64,000 nucleotides of DNA from Luteibacter aegosomatissinici (GTDB lineage Bacteria; Pseudomonadota; Gammaproteobacteria; Xanthomonadales; Rhodanobacteraceae). Location: NCBI RefSeq assembly GCF_023078495.1, contig NZ_CP095742.1:4628501-4692500 (forward strand). The letters run 5' to 3'. Of this stretch, positions 27,756-38,448 are shown one piece after another (position 1 is the first letter of the stretch; the number at the start of each line of letters is the position of its first letter). The notes under the pieces were generated by a model. It did no database searches, was not told the origin of the DNA, and worked only from the letters and a program-made list of their open reading frames with translations. A program made the position numbers and the translations under genes.

Positions 27756-27882
27756 GTTCCACCTCGTCGTCGCGGAAGGAACGACTAGGTTAGGAACCGC
27801 GCATCGTTCATGCTGTCCGTAGCGCCCGGCAGATGAGGTGGGCGCTTGCGATGACGATGCAGCGAGCGAAGCCTGCACGCCG

Positions 27883-27920
27883 CGCGGGCGAAGCCGACGC
27901 CGCGCGAGGCGTCGCCCGCG
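27883..27920. repeat. Strong nested inverted repeat
   Basis: CGCGGGCGA (27883-27891) pairs with TCGCCCGCG (27912-27920), and inside it GACGCC pairs with GGCGTC. It lies 10 bases after the end (minus strand) of the dehydratase gene, so it may be its terminator, though no T run follows. Confidence 0.5.
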
Positions 27921-27929
27921 TAGCTGTGC

Positions 27930-28874
27930 CTACCAGGGCAAGGCGTCGAGATCGACGTTGCCCCCGGTGATCACCGCCCCGATCGTGCGGCCCACGAACC
28001 GATCGGGATAGCGCGACAGCGCTGCCAGTGTCGTGGCACTGGAAGGCTCCACGATGACGCGCAGCTCGGACCAGAGCAGGCGCATGGCGGCAATCACTTC
28101 CTCGTCACTGACGCGCAGCACGCGCACCTGGTGATCGCGCAGGGCGTGGAAATTCGGCTCGCCGATGAGTGTGCGCAGCCCATCGCAAATCGTATCGGGC
28201 GTGAAAGGACCGACGCGCTCATCCGCTTCGAGCGAACGAGCGGCGTCGTCGGCGCCTTCCGGCTCCGCGCCAAAGAGCGCCAGGCCGGGATCGACACCGT
28301 GCGCCGCGATCGAACAACCCGCTGCCAGCCCGCCGCCACCGACGGGGAACAAGATCGTATCGATCTCCGGCGCCTGCCGGAGCAGCTCGGGCACGAGCGT
28401 GCCCTGCCCCGCCATGACACGCGCATCGGCGTAGGGGTGCACCAGGTTCGCACCCGTCGCTGCCATGACCTCGGCGGCCTTCGCCTCGCGTGCCGCCGTG
28501 GTCGCGGCGCAGCGGTGAATGGTGGCACCGGCCGCGATGATCGCATCTACCTTGGCTTTCACCGCACCTTCGGGAACCACGACGTGCGCCGGGATGCCGC
28601 GCGTACGCGCCGCCATGGCCAACGCATTGCCATGGTTCCCCGATGAATGGGTCACGACCCCACGGGCCGCGTCTTCGTCGGAGAGTGACCACACCGCGTT
28701 GGTAGCACCGCGAAACTTGAATGCACCGCCTCGCTGCAGGTTTTCGCACTTGAACCAGACCGATGCACCCGTACGCGCATCGATCAGGTCGCTGCGCAGG
28801 ACGGGCGTCACCCGCGCATGCGGGGCGATACGCGCCGCCGCATCACGCACTTCGGCGTACGACGGCAGTGTCAC
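27930..28874 (-). CDS. Threonine/serine dehydratase-like PLP enzyme
   Basis: 314 residues of the fold-type II PLP family. The Schiff-base lysine is K53 in GGAFKFRGA; SSGNHG and the glycine loop VGGGGLAAG bind the cofactor. It lacks any C-terminal ACT domain, so resembles catabolic threonine dehydratase or serine racemase more than biosynthetic IlvA. The large branched-chain operon has no threonine deaminase, so this enzyme could supply 2-oxobutyrate; that is inference. The GTG start overlaps the upstream mutarotase stop (GTGA). Confidence 0.82.
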   Translation of the reverse strand: MTLPSYAEVRDAAARIAPHARVTPVLRSDLIDARTGASVWFKCENLQRGGAFKFRGATNAVWSLSDEDAARGVVTHSSGNHGNALAMAARTRGIPAHVVVPEGAVKAKVDAIIAAGATIHRCAATTAAREAKAAEVMAATGANLVHPYADARVMAGQGTLVPELLRQAPEIDTILFPVGGGGLAAGCSIAAHGVDPGLALFGAEPEGADDAARSLEADERVGPFTPDTICDGLRTLIGEPNFHALRDHQVRVLRVSDEEVIAAMRLLWSELRVIVEPSSATTLAALSRYPDRFVGRTIGAVITGGNVDLDALPW

Positions 28875-29875
28875 GCGGTGAACTCCACGCCACAAACGAA
28901 GCGGCGCTCCTCACCGGGTGCCAGCTTCAACGCCGCCGCACAATCGTCACGGTTGAACGCGTCGGGGATGGATTCCATCGGTTCCAGCGCGACCGATTTA
29001 CGTGGATCGCGCTCGTTCGTATCCGACGTGAATACGAGCATGACGCCGCGTTCCTGCCATACGGCCAGCCCAGTACCCGTCTTGGGATCCCGCAAGTGCG
29101 TACGCGCCTTGCCGTCGTCATCCACCTGCAGGTCCGCATACGTGTTGTTCAGCGGCGTGGCGCCGATGCTGCGACGCTGGCGGAAATCGAGCGAGGCATC
29201 CGCGTCGTTGATGGATTGCCACGCGGCTGGGCCCGGGACAGGAATGAAATCCTCGCCGGCGACGATGACGGTCTCGGCGGGCACCTGCAGTTCCCAGGTA
29301 TCGATCGGGTTATCCGAAAGGCGGAAGTACGGGTGCCAGCCGAAGAACGTGGGCGCGGCATGCTCGCCCACATTGCGAGTAACGGTTTCCAGCGCCAGCC
29401 CACGGGCATCCAGCGTGAAGGTGACGCTGAAATCGAGCGCGAACGGGTAACCCGGGTGCACGCCGGGTCGGATGGCTTTGGTTGCAAACGTTACGGTCGC
29501 CGCGTCCTCACCTGCCTGTTCGTTCACGATGTCGAACATTTCGCCGCGCAGGAAGCCGTGCCGGATGGCGCGATCCGCGCCCACCGCACCCGGCTGCAAG
29601 TCGTAGGATGTTCCTTCAAACGAGTAGCTTGCGTTATTAATGCGGTTGGCGAACGGCGCCATGATCGCAAAGCGGGAACCCTTGTGCGGCACCAGCTCCT
29701 GTTCGTTAAGGAAAGCGTCGGCGATATTCCGCTCACCGCCCTCGGCCGGGATGGCTATCGAGACGACCGTCGCACCGCGGCGTGCGATGTGAATCTCGCG
29801 TTTCGTTGCGCTATCGCGGAGGACAACCAGTTCCTGTGCGCCCATGGAAGAGCGCGTCACGGCAAAACGGGACAT
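28871..29875 (-). CDS. Aldose 1-epimerase family protein
   Basis: 334-residue mutarotase-fold protein. Conserved stretches include NRINNASYSFEG, the catalytic-histidine region IRHGFLRGE, FFGWHPYF and a C-terminal EPMESIPDAF. It interconverts anomers of a sugar or sugar phosphate; substrate not determinable. It is translationally coupled to the downstream dehydratase. An adjacent divergent gene is pepN. Confidence 0.84.
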   Translation of the reverse strand: MSRFAVTRSSMGAQELVVLRDSATKREIHIARRGATVVSIAIPAEGGERNIADAFLNEQELVPHKGSRFAIMAPFANRINNASYSFEGTSYDLQPGAVGADRAIRHGFLRGEMFDIVNEQAGEDAATVTFATKAIRPGVHPGYPFALDFSVTFTLDARGLALETVTRNVGEHAAPTFFGWHPYFRLSDNPIDTWELQVPAETVIVAGEDFIPVPGPAAWQSINDADASLDFRQRRSIGATPLNNTYADLQVDDDGKARTHLRDPKTGTGLAVWQERGVMLVFTSDTNERDPRKSVALEPMESIPDAFNRDDCAAALKLAPGEERRFVCGVEFTA

Positions 29876-29946
29876 CGGAGGGTTCCTTTTGGCAGATCTG
29901 CCCGCATGTTAGCCTGCCAGAGCCCGCACCACGACTACCTGACGCC

Positions 29947-32595
29947 ATGAGCGACCGATCCGACGCCCCCACTACCGTTATCCGCCTGGCCGATTACCGC
30001 CCGCCCGCATGGACGGTTGAGCACGTCGCGCTGGCGTTCGACCTGGGCATCGACCGCACGGAAGTGCTGGCCACGCTCGAGTTGGTGCGCCAGGCCGATG
30101 AGCCTATCCGTCTGCACGGCGAAGGCCTCGAGTTGTTATCGCTGAGCATCGATGGCCGCACACTCGGTGATGGCGAGTACATCCTCGCCCAGGGCGTGCT
30201 CGAGGTAGGGGTCGAAGGCGATCGCTGCACGCTGACCACGCGCGTCGCCCTGCGCCCGGCGGAAAATACCGCCTTCGAGGGCCTGTATCTTTCCGGTAGC
30301 CGCGACAAGGGCTTCCTGCTGACGCAATGCGAAGCGGAAGGCTTTCGGCACATCACGTTCTACCCCGATCGTCCCGATGTGCTTTCGAAATACACGGTGA
30401 CGCTGCGCGCGGATAAGTCGCGCTTTCCCGTGCTGCTGGCAGGCGGCAATCCCGATGGCGCGGGCGACCTGCCCGATGGCCGCCACTGGGCACGCTTTGT
30501 CGATCCACACCCGAAGCCGAGCTATCTGTTCGCCCTGGTGGCCGGCCGCCTCGAGCGCATCAGCCAGGATTACACGACGGCCGATGGCCGCAAGGTGGGC
30601 CTGCATATCTGGGCCGAAGCCGATGTCATCGATCGCTGCGACTACGCGATGGATTCCCTCGTGCGCTCCATGCGCTGGGATGAACAGGCGTATGGGCGCA
30701 ACTATGACCTGGATGTGTTCCACGTCGTCGCCACGCACGATTTCAACATGGGCGCGATGGAGAACAAGGGCCTCAACATCTTCAACGCGAAGTACCTGCT
30801 GGCCGATCCGGATTCCAGCACCGATGACGAATACCGCCATGTCGAAGCGGTCGTCGCCCATGAGTACTTCCATAACTGGAGCGGCAACCGTGTCACCTGC
30901 CGCGACTGGTTCCAGCTCAGCCTGAAGGAAGGCCTCACGGTGTTCCGCGAGCAGAGTTTTTCCGCCGACATGAACTCGGCCCCGCTGAAGCGGATCGAGG
31001 ACGTGGCCCTGCTCCGCCGCGCACAGTTTCCCGAGGATGCTGGCCCGCTGTCTCACCCCGTGCGCCCCTCGCAATACTCGGAGATCAATAACTTCTACAC
31101 AGCCACCGTGTATGAAAAGGGCGCCGAACTCGTGCGCATGATCGCGGGCCATCTCGGCAAGGATGGTTTTCGCAAGGGCATGGATCTCTACTTCCAGCGC
31201 CACGACGGCCAGGCGGCGACGATCGAGGATTACCTGAAGGCGCTGGGCGATGCCAATGACGTGGACCTGTCCACCTACCTGGCCTGGTACGGCCAGGCAG
31301 GCACGCCGCGGCTGAGCGCCGAGGGCCGCTACGAAGCTGACAAGCGGCGCTATCGCCTGCTGTTGCGCCAGCGCACACCAGCCAGCGCGGGGCAGCCGAA
31401 CAAGCAGGCCCTGCCTGTGCCGGTACGCCTCTCGTTGTTCGATTCCCATGGCACGGCCATGCCGCTACGCATGGAAGGCGAGACCGCGGCCGGCGCCAGC
31501 GAACGCACGATCGTACTTGCGGGCGCCGAGCAGGCGTTCGTGTTCGAAGACATGGCATCGCCGCCCGTTCCGTCGCTGCTGCGCGGGTTCTCCGCGCCGG
31601 TGATCCTGGAGTGCGAATACGCGCCCGCGGAACTGGCCCTGCTGCTACGCCATGATGCGGATGGCTTCAACCGTTGGGATGCCGGCCAGCAGCTGGCCGG
31701 CCTGGCGTATGACGAATACCGCGACGGCCATACCGCGGGGCCCGCTGTCACGGCGTGGGCCTCGGCGTTGGCAGGGCTGTTTGGCGACGCGAGCATCGAT
31801 GACGCGTTGCTGGCTGAGCTGCTGACACCCCCGGGTGAGATCGAACTCGTGGAACGGCAACCGGAGCGCGATCCGGAGCGGATCCGCGCCGTTCGCCAGG
31901 GCTTGCTGCGCGTATTGGCGCAGGCGATCGGGCCGGATGCGTTGCGAGACCGTTACCGTGCATTGCAGGCGCAGGCCAGTGCGGACCTCGATGCCGCCAG
32001 CCAGGCACGCCGCCAACTGAAGCGGCGCGTGCTCGATCTGCTTGCCCTGGCCGATAAGCCGGGCGCGGTCGCACTGGCCCAGGCCCAGTACGACCAGTCA
32101 CCCTCCATGACGGATCGACTGGCCGCCCTCACCACGCTGGCGATCAGCGACGCAGGCGCGGCCGAGGCGCCGCTCGCACATTTCCGCGAGCGCTACGACG
32201 GCAACGCCCTGGCGCTCGACAAATGGTTCGCTGCCCAGGCACAGCTGCCCGGCGAGGCCGCGCTGCTCCGGGTCCAGGCACTGGAGCGCGACGATGCGTT
32301 TACCCTGAAGAACCCCAACCGCGTGCAGGCGCTGCTCGGCACCTTCGCACGGGCGAACCCCACGGGGTTCCACCGAGCGGATGGCGCGGCGTACCGCTGG
32401 CTGGCCGATCGCCTGGTCGCGATCGATGCGCTGAACCCACAGGTCGCCGCGCGGGTCGCGACCGCGTTCAACGGGTGGAAACGCCTTGAGCCGGCACGGC
32501 GCGAGGCGGCGCATGCGGTGGTCGCGGAACTGGCCGCACGGAAAGATCTGTCGCGCGACCTCACCGATATTCTGGCTCGCGTTGCCTTAGGGTGA
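29947..32595 (+). CDS. pepN: Aminopeptidase N (M1 family)
   Basis: Zinc aminopeptidase (882 residues from ATG 29947). The substrate motif GAMENKGLNIFN is followed by the zinc site HEYFHNWSGNRVTCRDW (H305, E306, H309). The C-terminal superhelical domain is complete. An upstream in-frame extension overlaps the divergent mutarotase and is rejected. Confidence 0.95.
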   Translation: MSDRSDAPTTVIRLADYRPPAWTVEHVALAFDLGIDRTEVLATLELVRQADEPIRLHGEGLELLSLSIDGRTLGDGEYILAQGVLEVGVEGDRCTLTTRVALRPAENTAFEGLYLSGSRDKGFLLTQCEAEGFRHITFYPDRPDVLSKYTVTLRADKSRFPVLLAGGNPDGAGDLPDGRHWARFVDPHPKPSYLFALVAGRLERISQDYTTADGRKVGLHIWAEADVIDRCDYAMDSLVRSMRWDEQAYGRNYDLDVFHVVATHDFNMGAMENKGLNIFNAKYLLADPDSSTDDEYRHVEAVVAHEYFHNWSGNRVTCRDWFQLSLKEGLTVFREQSFSADMNSAPLKRIEDVALLRRAQFPEDAGPLSHPVRPSQYSEINNFYTATVYEKGAELVRMIAGHLGKDGFRKGMDLYFQRHDGQAATIEDYLKALGDANDVDLSTYLAWYGQAGTPRLSAEGRYEADKRRYRLLLRQRTPASAGQPNKQALPVPVRLSLFDSHGTAMPLRMEGETAAGASERTIVLAGAEQAFVFEDMASPPVPSLLRGFSAPVILECEYAPAELALLLRHDADGFNRWDAGQQLAGLAYDEYRDGHTAGPAVTAWASALAGLFGDASIDDALLAELLTPPGEIELVERQPERDPERIRAVRQGLLRVLAQAIGPDALRDRYRALQAQASADLDAASQARRQLKRRVLDLLALADKPGAVALAQAQYDQSPSMTDRLAALTTLAISDAGAAEAPLAHFRERYDGNALALDKWFAAQAQLPGEAALLRVQALERDDAFTLKNPNRVQALLGTFARANPTGFHRADGAAYRWLADRLVAIDALNPQVAARVATAFNGWKRLEPARREAAHAVVAELAARKDLSRDLTDILARVALG

Positions 32596-33084
32596 CGCGA
32601 TTATCAAAAACTGACGCTCAGCGTCACCAATTGCCGAAATAGAGCCGTTCGTTGACAAAAAAGTCACACACGGTTCATCGGAACAGAGTATGTTGGCTCC
32701 AACGAAGAAAGCCGCGGCAGGGGCCGCGGCTATTCGTGCCAATCACTTCGGTTTCTGGCGCCCAGCAGCACGGTCATCCTGGATTCCCCCTGTTCCTGAG
32801 ACCGCTGGGCGCCAGATCTCATTCTTGAACCGAATGGGGCATCCTTGCCCACATCCCGCTTCCTTCCCCCGGCACACGATCAAGCCCCTGTCGCTCGATC
32901 TCGGCGCGCGTATGTCGCGCAGCGTCTGCCCGGTGGAAGTGCGCTGTAAGTCAAGCAGCATCCGTGCCAACTGCGTCCGATTTTGTGTAGGAAGCCTGGT
33001 GGACCTCCGGCGTTTACCGGGGCACCGGGCAGCCCCAACTGGCGCTAAAATAACCAACCCGGCCTTTTGCCCGCGATCCTCCCG
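32596..33084. other. Structured intergenic region upstream of mnmG
   Basis: No credible gene. Features seen: GGTGACGC (32591-32598) with GCGTCACC (32621-32628) at the end of pepN; TTGACA at 32653; a hairpin GCCGCGGC (32711-32718)/GCCGCGGC (32723-32730); and a perfect 12-bp stem CTGGCGCCCAGC (32755-32766) with GCTGGGCGCCAG (32804-32815) closing a 37-base loop. This could be a small RNA or a long mnmG leader. A 132-residue frame (32690-33088) has no protein-like composition. Confidence 0.5.
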
Positions 33085-34959
33085 ATGATTTATCCAGAAA
33101 CCTACGACGTGATCGTGGTCGGTGGCGGCCATGCCGGCACCGAGGCCGCGCTGGCCGCCGCCCGCGTGGGCGCGCGCACGCTGCTGCTCAGCCACAACAT
33201 CGAAACCATCGGGCAGATGAGCTGCAATCCCGCCATCGGCGGCATCGGCAAGGGCCATCTGGTGAAGGAGATCGACGCGCTGGGCGGGGCCATGGGCCGC
33301 GCGGCCGATCTGGCCGGTATCCAGTGGCGCACGCTCAATGCGTCCAAGGGTCCCGCCGTGCGCGCGACGCGCTGCCAGGCCGATCGCGCGCTGTACAAGG
33401 CGGCCATCCGCCACATCGTGGAAACCCAGCCCAACCTCAGCCTGTTCCAGCAAGCCGTCGACGACCTGCTGCTGGAGAACGGCAAAGTGGTGGGCGTTCG
33501 CACGCAGATGGGCCTGGATTTCCACGCGCCTGCCGTCGTGCTCACCGCAGGGACGTTCCTGGCCGGCAAGATCCATATCGGCCCGGCGCAATACGCCGGC
33601 GGCCGTGCGGGCGACCCGCCCGCCTCCACGCTTGCTGCAAAACTGCGCGAGCTACCGGTGGCCGCCGATCGCCTCAAGACGGGGACGCCGCCGCGCATCG
33701 ACAGCCGCAGCATCAACTACGCCGTGCTCGAGGAACAGGCCGGCGACAACCCGATGCCGCACTTCTCGTTCATGGGTTCGGCGGCGGATCACCCGCGCCA
33801 GGTGAGCTGCTGGATCACCCACACCACCGAAGCCACCCACGACCTGATCCGCGGCTCGCTGGATCGCTCGCCGTTGTACAGCGGCCAGATCGAAGGCGTG
33901 GGCCCACGCTACTGTCCGTCCATCGAAGACAAGGTGGTGCGCTTCGCCGACAAGCTTTCGCACCAGATCTTCGTGGAACCCGAAGGCCTGGATACGTTCG
34001 AGATCTACCCGAACGGTATTTCCACCTCGCTGCCGTTCGATGTGCAGCATGCGCTCGTACGCTCCATTCCCGGTTTCGAAAACGCGCATATCACGCGGCC
34101 GGGCTACGCCATCGAATACGACTACTTCGACCCGCGCGGCCTGCATCCCTGGCTCGAAACGAAGGGTATCCCCGGCCTCTATTTCGCCGGCCAGATCAAT
34201 GGCACCACCGGTTATGAAGAAGCCGGTGCACAAGGCCTCATCGCCGGCATGAACGCCGCGCTCGCCGTGCGTGGCGAGACGCCGTGGTATCCGCGCCGCG
34301 ATGAAGCGTATGTGGGCGTATTGATCGACGACCTGACCACCAATGGCACGATCGAGCCGTACCGCATGTTCACATCGCGGGCGGAGTACCGCCTGCACCT
34401 GCGCGAAGACAATGCCGACCTGCGCCTGACTGCGGAAGGTTATGCGCGCGGCGTGGTACCCGAAGCACGCTTCCGCCGGCTGGAAGAAAAGCGCGAAGCC
34501 GCCGAGAAGGAAACCGCTCGCCTGCGCGGCCTGTGGGCGGCACCGACCAACACCCTGGGTGCAGCCGTGGAGCGCTCGCTCGGCATCGCGGTGAGCCGCG
34601 AGACGCATGCACTCGACCTGCTGCGCCGCCCGGAGCTGGATTACGCCGCGCTGATGGCCGTGCCCGAACTGGGGCCGGCCGTGGCCGATGCGGAGGTGGC
34701 GACCCAGGTGGAGGTGCAGGCGAAGTATTCCGGCTACCTCGAGCGCCAGCGTGAGGAGATCGAGCGCCAGCGCCGCCACGAAGCCACGGCCATCCCGGGC
34801 GATTTCGATTACGACCGGGTCCGCGGCCTGTCGGCCGAGGTCATGACCAAGCTGAAGCGCTCCCTGCCTGCCACGATCGGCCAGGCCTCGCGCATCAGCG
34901 GTGTCACCCCCGCCGCCATTTCGTTGCTACTGGTCCACCTGAAGCGCCGGGCCGCCTGA
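33085..34959 (+). CDS. mnmG: tRNA uridine-5-carboxymethylaminomethyl modification enzyme
   Basis: FAD-dependent subunit (624 residues, also called GidA) that with MnmE modifies the wobble uridine of several tRNAs. The N-terminal dinucleotide motif [12 protein letters not shown], the [22 protein letters not shown] region and the second motif [18 protein letters not shown] are intact. The start is ATG 33085, six codons inside a longer frame. Confidence 0.96.
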   Translation: MIYPETYDVIVVGGGHAGTEAALAAARVGARTLLLSHNIETIGQMSCNPAIGGIGKGHLVKEIDALGGAMGRAADLAGIQWRTLNASKGPAVRATRCQADRALYKAAIRHIVETQPNLSLFQQAVDDLLLENGKVVGVRTQMGLDFHAPAVVLTAGTFLAGKIHIGPAQYAGGRAGDPPASTLAAKLRELPVAADRLKTGTPPRIDSRSINYAVLEEQAGDNPMPHFSFMGSAADHPRQVSCWITHTTEATHDLIRGSLDRSPLYSGQIEGVGPRYCPSIEDKVVRFADKLSHQIFVEPEGLDTFEIYPNGISTSLPFDVQHALVRSIPGFENAHITRPGYAIEYDYFDPRGLHPWLETKGIPGLYFAGQINGTTGYEEAGAQGLIAGMNAALAVRGETPWYPRRDEAYVGVLIDDLTTNGTIEPYRMFTSRAEYRLHLREDNADLRLTAEGYARGVVPEARFRRLEEKREAAEKETARLRGLWAAPTNTLGAAVERSLGIAVSRETHALDLLRRPELDYAALMAVPELGPAVADAEVATQVEVQAKYSGYLERQREEIERQRRHEATAIPGDFDYDRVRGLSAEVMTKLKRSLPATIGQASRISGVTPAAISLLLVHLKRRAA

Positions 34960-35031
34960 CCTCTGGCCCTCGGCGGGCTGGCAGGCATCTGGCATCATCC
35001 GGGGCAGTTAGCGACTTACGGATGACACACC

Positions 35032-35817
35032 ATGCAAGTCTGGATCGGACGGAACGGCGAACGCTTCGGCCCCTACCCCGATGACGAGATCCGCCAGTGG
35101 CTGCGGGATGGCACCTGCCGTCCCGAGGAGCTCGGCTGGTACGAGGGCATGACCGACTGGCGGCCGCTGGGCGAGTTGTTCCCGGAAGACCGCCCTGCCA
35201 CCCCGCCACCGGGCGCCACGCCGCCGCCCCCTCCGCCGCGCGAGCAGCCGTTCATGGGCATCACCGAAAACACGGTGGCGCCGGAGTACGCGGGTTTCTG
35301 GCTGCGCTTCGGCGCGTGGGTGATCGATTACATCCTGATCACCATCCCCTCGACGTTCATCGCCATGGCGATGGGCTTCCAGCACGCCATCACCACCTTC
35401 TTCGCGCAGATGGAAACCAACCAGAGCGCGGCGATGACGGCCTACCTGGACGAGGTGCGCCCCATCGCCTATGTGGTGCTGCTGATCGGCTTCGTTTACT
35501 ACGTTCTGTTCGAGTCCTCGAAGTGGCAGGCCACGCCCGGAAAGCTCGCCGTGGGCATCCGGGTCACCGACACGGCCGGCCAGCGCCTCACCCCGGGCCG
35601 TGCCGCCGGGCGCAACCTCATCCGCCTGGCCAATGCGGTGCCGTTCCTGTCGATCCTGCCCCTGGTGTTCTACATCACCGCGGCCTTCTCGGAGCGCAAG
35701 CAGGGCATCCATGACATGCTCGCCGGCACCTACGTGCTCACCGGCCGCGCCGATTCCGCTACCGCGCCCACGCCGCGCAGTGGCCCGTCCCGCCCCACGG
35801 GTAGCTTCGACGCCTGA
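35032..35817 (+). CDS. GYF_2/RDD membrane protein
   Basis: 261 residues. The first 50 form a GYF_2-type domain (WIGRNGERFGPYPDDEIRQW), then a proline-rich linker, then an RDD domain with three hydrophobic segments (WVIDYILITIPSTFIAMAMG; IAYVVLLIGFVYYVLF; AVPFLSILPLVFYITAA) and TPGKLAVGIRV and KQGIHDMLAGTYV. Function unknown; RDD proteins are often implicated in ion transport. A perfect GC hairpin follows. Confidence 0.82.
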   Translation: MQVWIGRNGERFGPYPDDEIRQWLRDGTCRPEELGWYEGMTDWRPLGELFPEDRPATPPPGATPPPPPPREQPFMGITENTVAPEYAGFWLRFGAWVIDYILITIPSTFIAMAMGFQHAITTFFAQMETNQSAAMTAYLDEVRPIAYVVLLIGFVYYVLFESSKWQATPGKLAVGIRVTDTAGQRLTPGRAAGRNLIRLANAVPFLSILPLVFYITAAFSERKQGIHDMLAGTYVLTGRADSATAPTPRSGPSRPTGSFDA

Positions 35818-35823
35818 CCCACC

Positions 35824-35847
35824 GGCCGGCCGCTCCGGCGGCCGGCC
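35824..35847. terminator. Perfect 10-bp GC hairpin
   Basis: GGCCGGCCGC (35824-35833) and GCGGCCGGCC (35838-35847) with loop TCCG. It lies just after the RDD gene and before tex. No T run follows, so a terminator role is tentative. Confidence 0.4.
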
Positions 35848-35913
35848 TGCCCTGCTTGCTATCATCGGCGGCCCGGCCCTCGTTTCGGCCGGCTGAGCTA
35901 GCACAGGAAAGAC

Positions 35914-38250
35914 ATGCAGAGCATTGAACAACGTATCGCCCAGGATATCGCCGCCCGCCCCGACCAGGTCCGCGCGGCAGTGGATCTTCTCGATGGTGGC
36001 GCCACCGTGCCGTTCATCGCCCGCTACCGCAAGGAAGTGACCGGCGGCCTCGACGACACGCAGCTGCGCCTGCTGGAAGAGCGCCTGCGCTACCTGCGTG
36101 AACTGGAGGATCGTCGCTCGGCCATCCTCGATAGCATCGCCGAACAGGGCAAGATGACTGACGCCCTCAAGGCCGACATCCTCAGCGCCGACACCAAGGC
36201 GCGCCTGGAGGATCTGTACCTTCCCTACAAGCCCAAGCGCCGCACCAAGGCCCAGATCGCCCGCGAGGCCGGCCTGGAGCCGCTGGCGACCGGGCTGCGC
36301 GAGGACCCCTCGCAGGACCCGGAAACCTTCGCCGCCGGCTTCGTCGACGCGGAAAAGGGCGTGGCCGATACGAAGGCCGCCCTGGACGGCGCGCGCGCCA
36401 TCCTCATGGAAACCATCGCCGAAGACGCCGCGCTCGTGGGTGAGCTGCGCGACTGGCTGTGGGACAAGGGGCAGATCAAGGCGGCCGTGGTGGCCGGCAA
36501 GGAAAACGAAGGCGCGAAGTTCCGCGATTACTTCGACCACACCGAAGCCCTGTCGAAGATCCCGTCGCACCGCCTGCTCGCGCTCATGCGCGCACGTAAC
36601 GAAGGCATCCTCGAGATCGACCTGAACCCGGCGCTGGATGTCGAGCAGGGCCACGCCGAAGGCGAAGGCCGCGTGGCCGCCCGTGCCGGTATCAGCGACC
36701 GCGGCCGCCCGGCCGATGCATGGCTGCGCGAAACCGTGCGCCTGACCTGGCGCGTGAAGCTGCACCTGCACCTCACCCTCGATCTGTTCGGCCGCGTGCG
36801 CGAAGGCGCCGAGGACGAAGCGATCCGTGTGTTCGGCGAGAACCTGAAGGACCTGCTGCTCGCGGCACCCGCGGGCGCCAAGACCGTGATGGGCCTCGAT
36901 CCGGGTATCCGCACCGGCTGCAAGCTCGCGATCGTGGATGCCACCGGCAAGCTGCTCGCTTACGACACCATCTACCCGCATGAGCCACGCAACCAGTGGG
37001 ACCAGTCCATGGTCCGCATCGCCCAGCTCAGCAAACAGCACGGCGTGGGCCTGGTCGCCATCGGCAACGGCACCGCATCGCGCGAAACCGACAAGCTGGT
37101 CGGTGATGTCATGCGCAAGATGCCGGAGCTGAACCTGTCCAAGGTCGTCGTCAGCGAAGCGGGCGCCTCGGTGTACTCCGCCTCGGAGCTCGCATCGAAG
37201 GAATTCCCGGAACTCGACGTGTCGATCCGTGGCGCGGTCTCCATCGCGCGCCGCCTGCAGGATCCGCTCGCCGAGCTGGTGAAGATCGAGCCCAAGGCGA
37301 TCGGCGTGGGCCAGTACCAGCACGACGTGAACCAGGTGAAGCTGGCCCGCGCGCTCGATGCACGCGTGGAAGACTGCGTGAACGCCGTGGGCGTGGATGT
37401 GAACACCGCCTCCGCCCCGCTGCTCGCCCGCGTGGCCGGCCTCTCGTCCAGCGTGGCCGAGAACGTCGTGAAGCATCGCGACGCCAACGGCGCCTTTGGT
37501 AGCCGCAAGGACCTGTTGAAAGTGCCGCGCCTTGGCGACAAGGCCTTCGAACAGTGCGCGGGCTTCCTGCGCATCACCGGCGGCAACAACCCGCTGGATG
37601 CCAGCTCGGTGCATCCCGAGGCTTACCCGGTGGTTGAGCGAATTCTCAAGCAGTGCGGCCGTGAAGTGAAACAGGTGATCGGCGATACCTCGTTCCTGCG
37701 CGGACTGAAAGCCGAAGATTTCACCGATGAAACGTTTGGCGTTCCGACGGTGCGCGACATCCTCAAGGAACTCGAAAAACCGGGCCGCGATCCGCGTCCG
37801 GAATTCATCGCGCCCAGCTTCGCCGAGGGCGTCGAGGACCTGAAGGACCTGAAGGTCGGCATGGTGCTGGAAGGCCGGGTCACCAACGTCGCCGCGTTCG
37901 GCGCGTTCGTGGATATCGGCGTGCACCAGGATGGCCTCGTGCATGTTTCCGCGCTGTCGCACACCTTCGTCAAGGATCCGCGCGACGCGGTGAAGGCCGG
38001 CGATATCGTGAAGGTAAAGGTCATGGAAGTAGACCTGCCGCGCAAGCGCATCGCACTTAGCATGCGCCTGGATGATGTGCCGGGCGAAGCCCGCACCGGC
38101 CGACCGGGGCAGCGCGACGATGCCTCCGCCAGCGGTAACCGCCGCGGTGGCCAGGGCGGCGGCTCGCGCCCGGCGCAGGCACCCAAGGCCACGCCGGCTC
38201 CGGCCAACAGCGCGTTCGCGGACGCGTTTTCGAAAGCTCTCAAACGCTGA
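35914..38250 (+). CDS. tex: Transcription accessory protein Tex
   Basis: 778 residues. The N-terminal helical domain ([17 protein letters not shown]) leads to the YqgF/RNase H-like fold ([21 protein letters not shown]), tandem HhH motifs and a C-terminal S1 RNA-binding domain (residues ~645-715; [20 protein letters not shown]), ending in a Gly/Arg/Pro/Ala-rich tail. Tex binds nucleic acid and affects transcription; its exact role is unsettled. Confidence 0.94.
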   Translation: MQSIEQRIAQDIAARPDQVRAAVDLLDGGATVPFIARYRKEVTGGLDDTQLRLLEERLRYLRELEDRRSAILDSIAEQGKMTDALKADILSADTKARLEDLYLPYKPKRRTKAQIAREAGLEPLATGLREDPSQDPETFAAGFVDAEKGVADTKAALDGARAILMETIAEDAALVGELRDWLWDKGQIKAAVVAGKENEGAKFRDYFDHTEALSKIPSHRLLALMRARNEGILEIDLNPALDVEQGHAEGEGRVAARAGISDRGRPADAWLRETVRLTWRVKLHLHLTLDLFGRVREGAEDEAIRVFGENLKDLLLAAPAGAKTVMGLDPGIRTGCKLAIVDATGKLLAYDTIYPHEPRNQWDQSMVRIAQLSKQHGVGLVAIGNGTASRETDKLVGDVMRKMPELNLSKVVVSEAGASVYSASELASKEFPELDVSIRGAVSIARRLQDPLAELVKIEPKAIGVGQYQHDVNQVKLARALDARVEDCVNAVGVDVNTASAPLLARVAGLSSSVAENVVKHRDANGAFGSRKDLLKVPRLGDKAFEQCAGFLRITGGNNPLDASSVHPEAYPVVERILKQCGREVKQVIGDTSFLRGLKAEDFTDETFGVPTVRDILKELEKPGRDPRPEFIAPSFAEGVEDLKDLKVGMVLEGRVTNVAAFGAFVDIGVHQDGLVHVSALSHTFVKDPRDAVKAGDIVKVKVMEVDLPRKRIALSMRLDDVPGEARTGRPGQRDDASASGNRRGGQGGGSRPAQAPKATPAPANSAFADAFSKALKR

Positions 38251-38308
38251 CGACGCGAGGGGCGCGCGAAAGCGTGCACCTCACAGGGGAACACAACCTT
38301 TGAAACGC

Positions 38309-38345
38309 AGCGCGCTCCCTGTAGGAGCGCGCTTGCGCGCGATGC
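38309..38345. repeat. REP-like hairpin (GCGCGCTTGCGCGC type)
   Basis: AGCGCGCTCC (38309-38318) pairs with GGAGCGCGCT (38324-38333), followed by TGCGCGCGAT. It shares the GTAGGAGCGCGCTTGCGCGC core of the REP-like elements near ilvD and ilvN, but only one arm pair is present. Confidence 0.55.
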
Positions 38346-38448
38346 ACCCCAACCCTGCAAAAAACCTGCGGCGCCGCAGCATGCGCCGCCGTATGGCTTC
38401 GGCTACGGTAACGATTCTCTAACGCCCCACACACGGAGTGATTCCAAA

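Noticed and set aside
27841..27920. CRISPR-like or phage attachment repeat
   Set aside because: It is a single nested inverted repeat without spaced repeats or an integrase nearby.
32700..32830. 6S RNA at the structured mnmG-upstream region
   Set aside because: The long closing stem is suggestive, but the central bubble and conserved sequences of 6S RNA were not found and the neighbouring genes differ from the usual 6S context.
32690..33088. 132-residue frame upstream of mnmG
   Set aside because: No ribosome binding site, no family-like composition, and it runs across strong hairpins and into mnmG in another frame.
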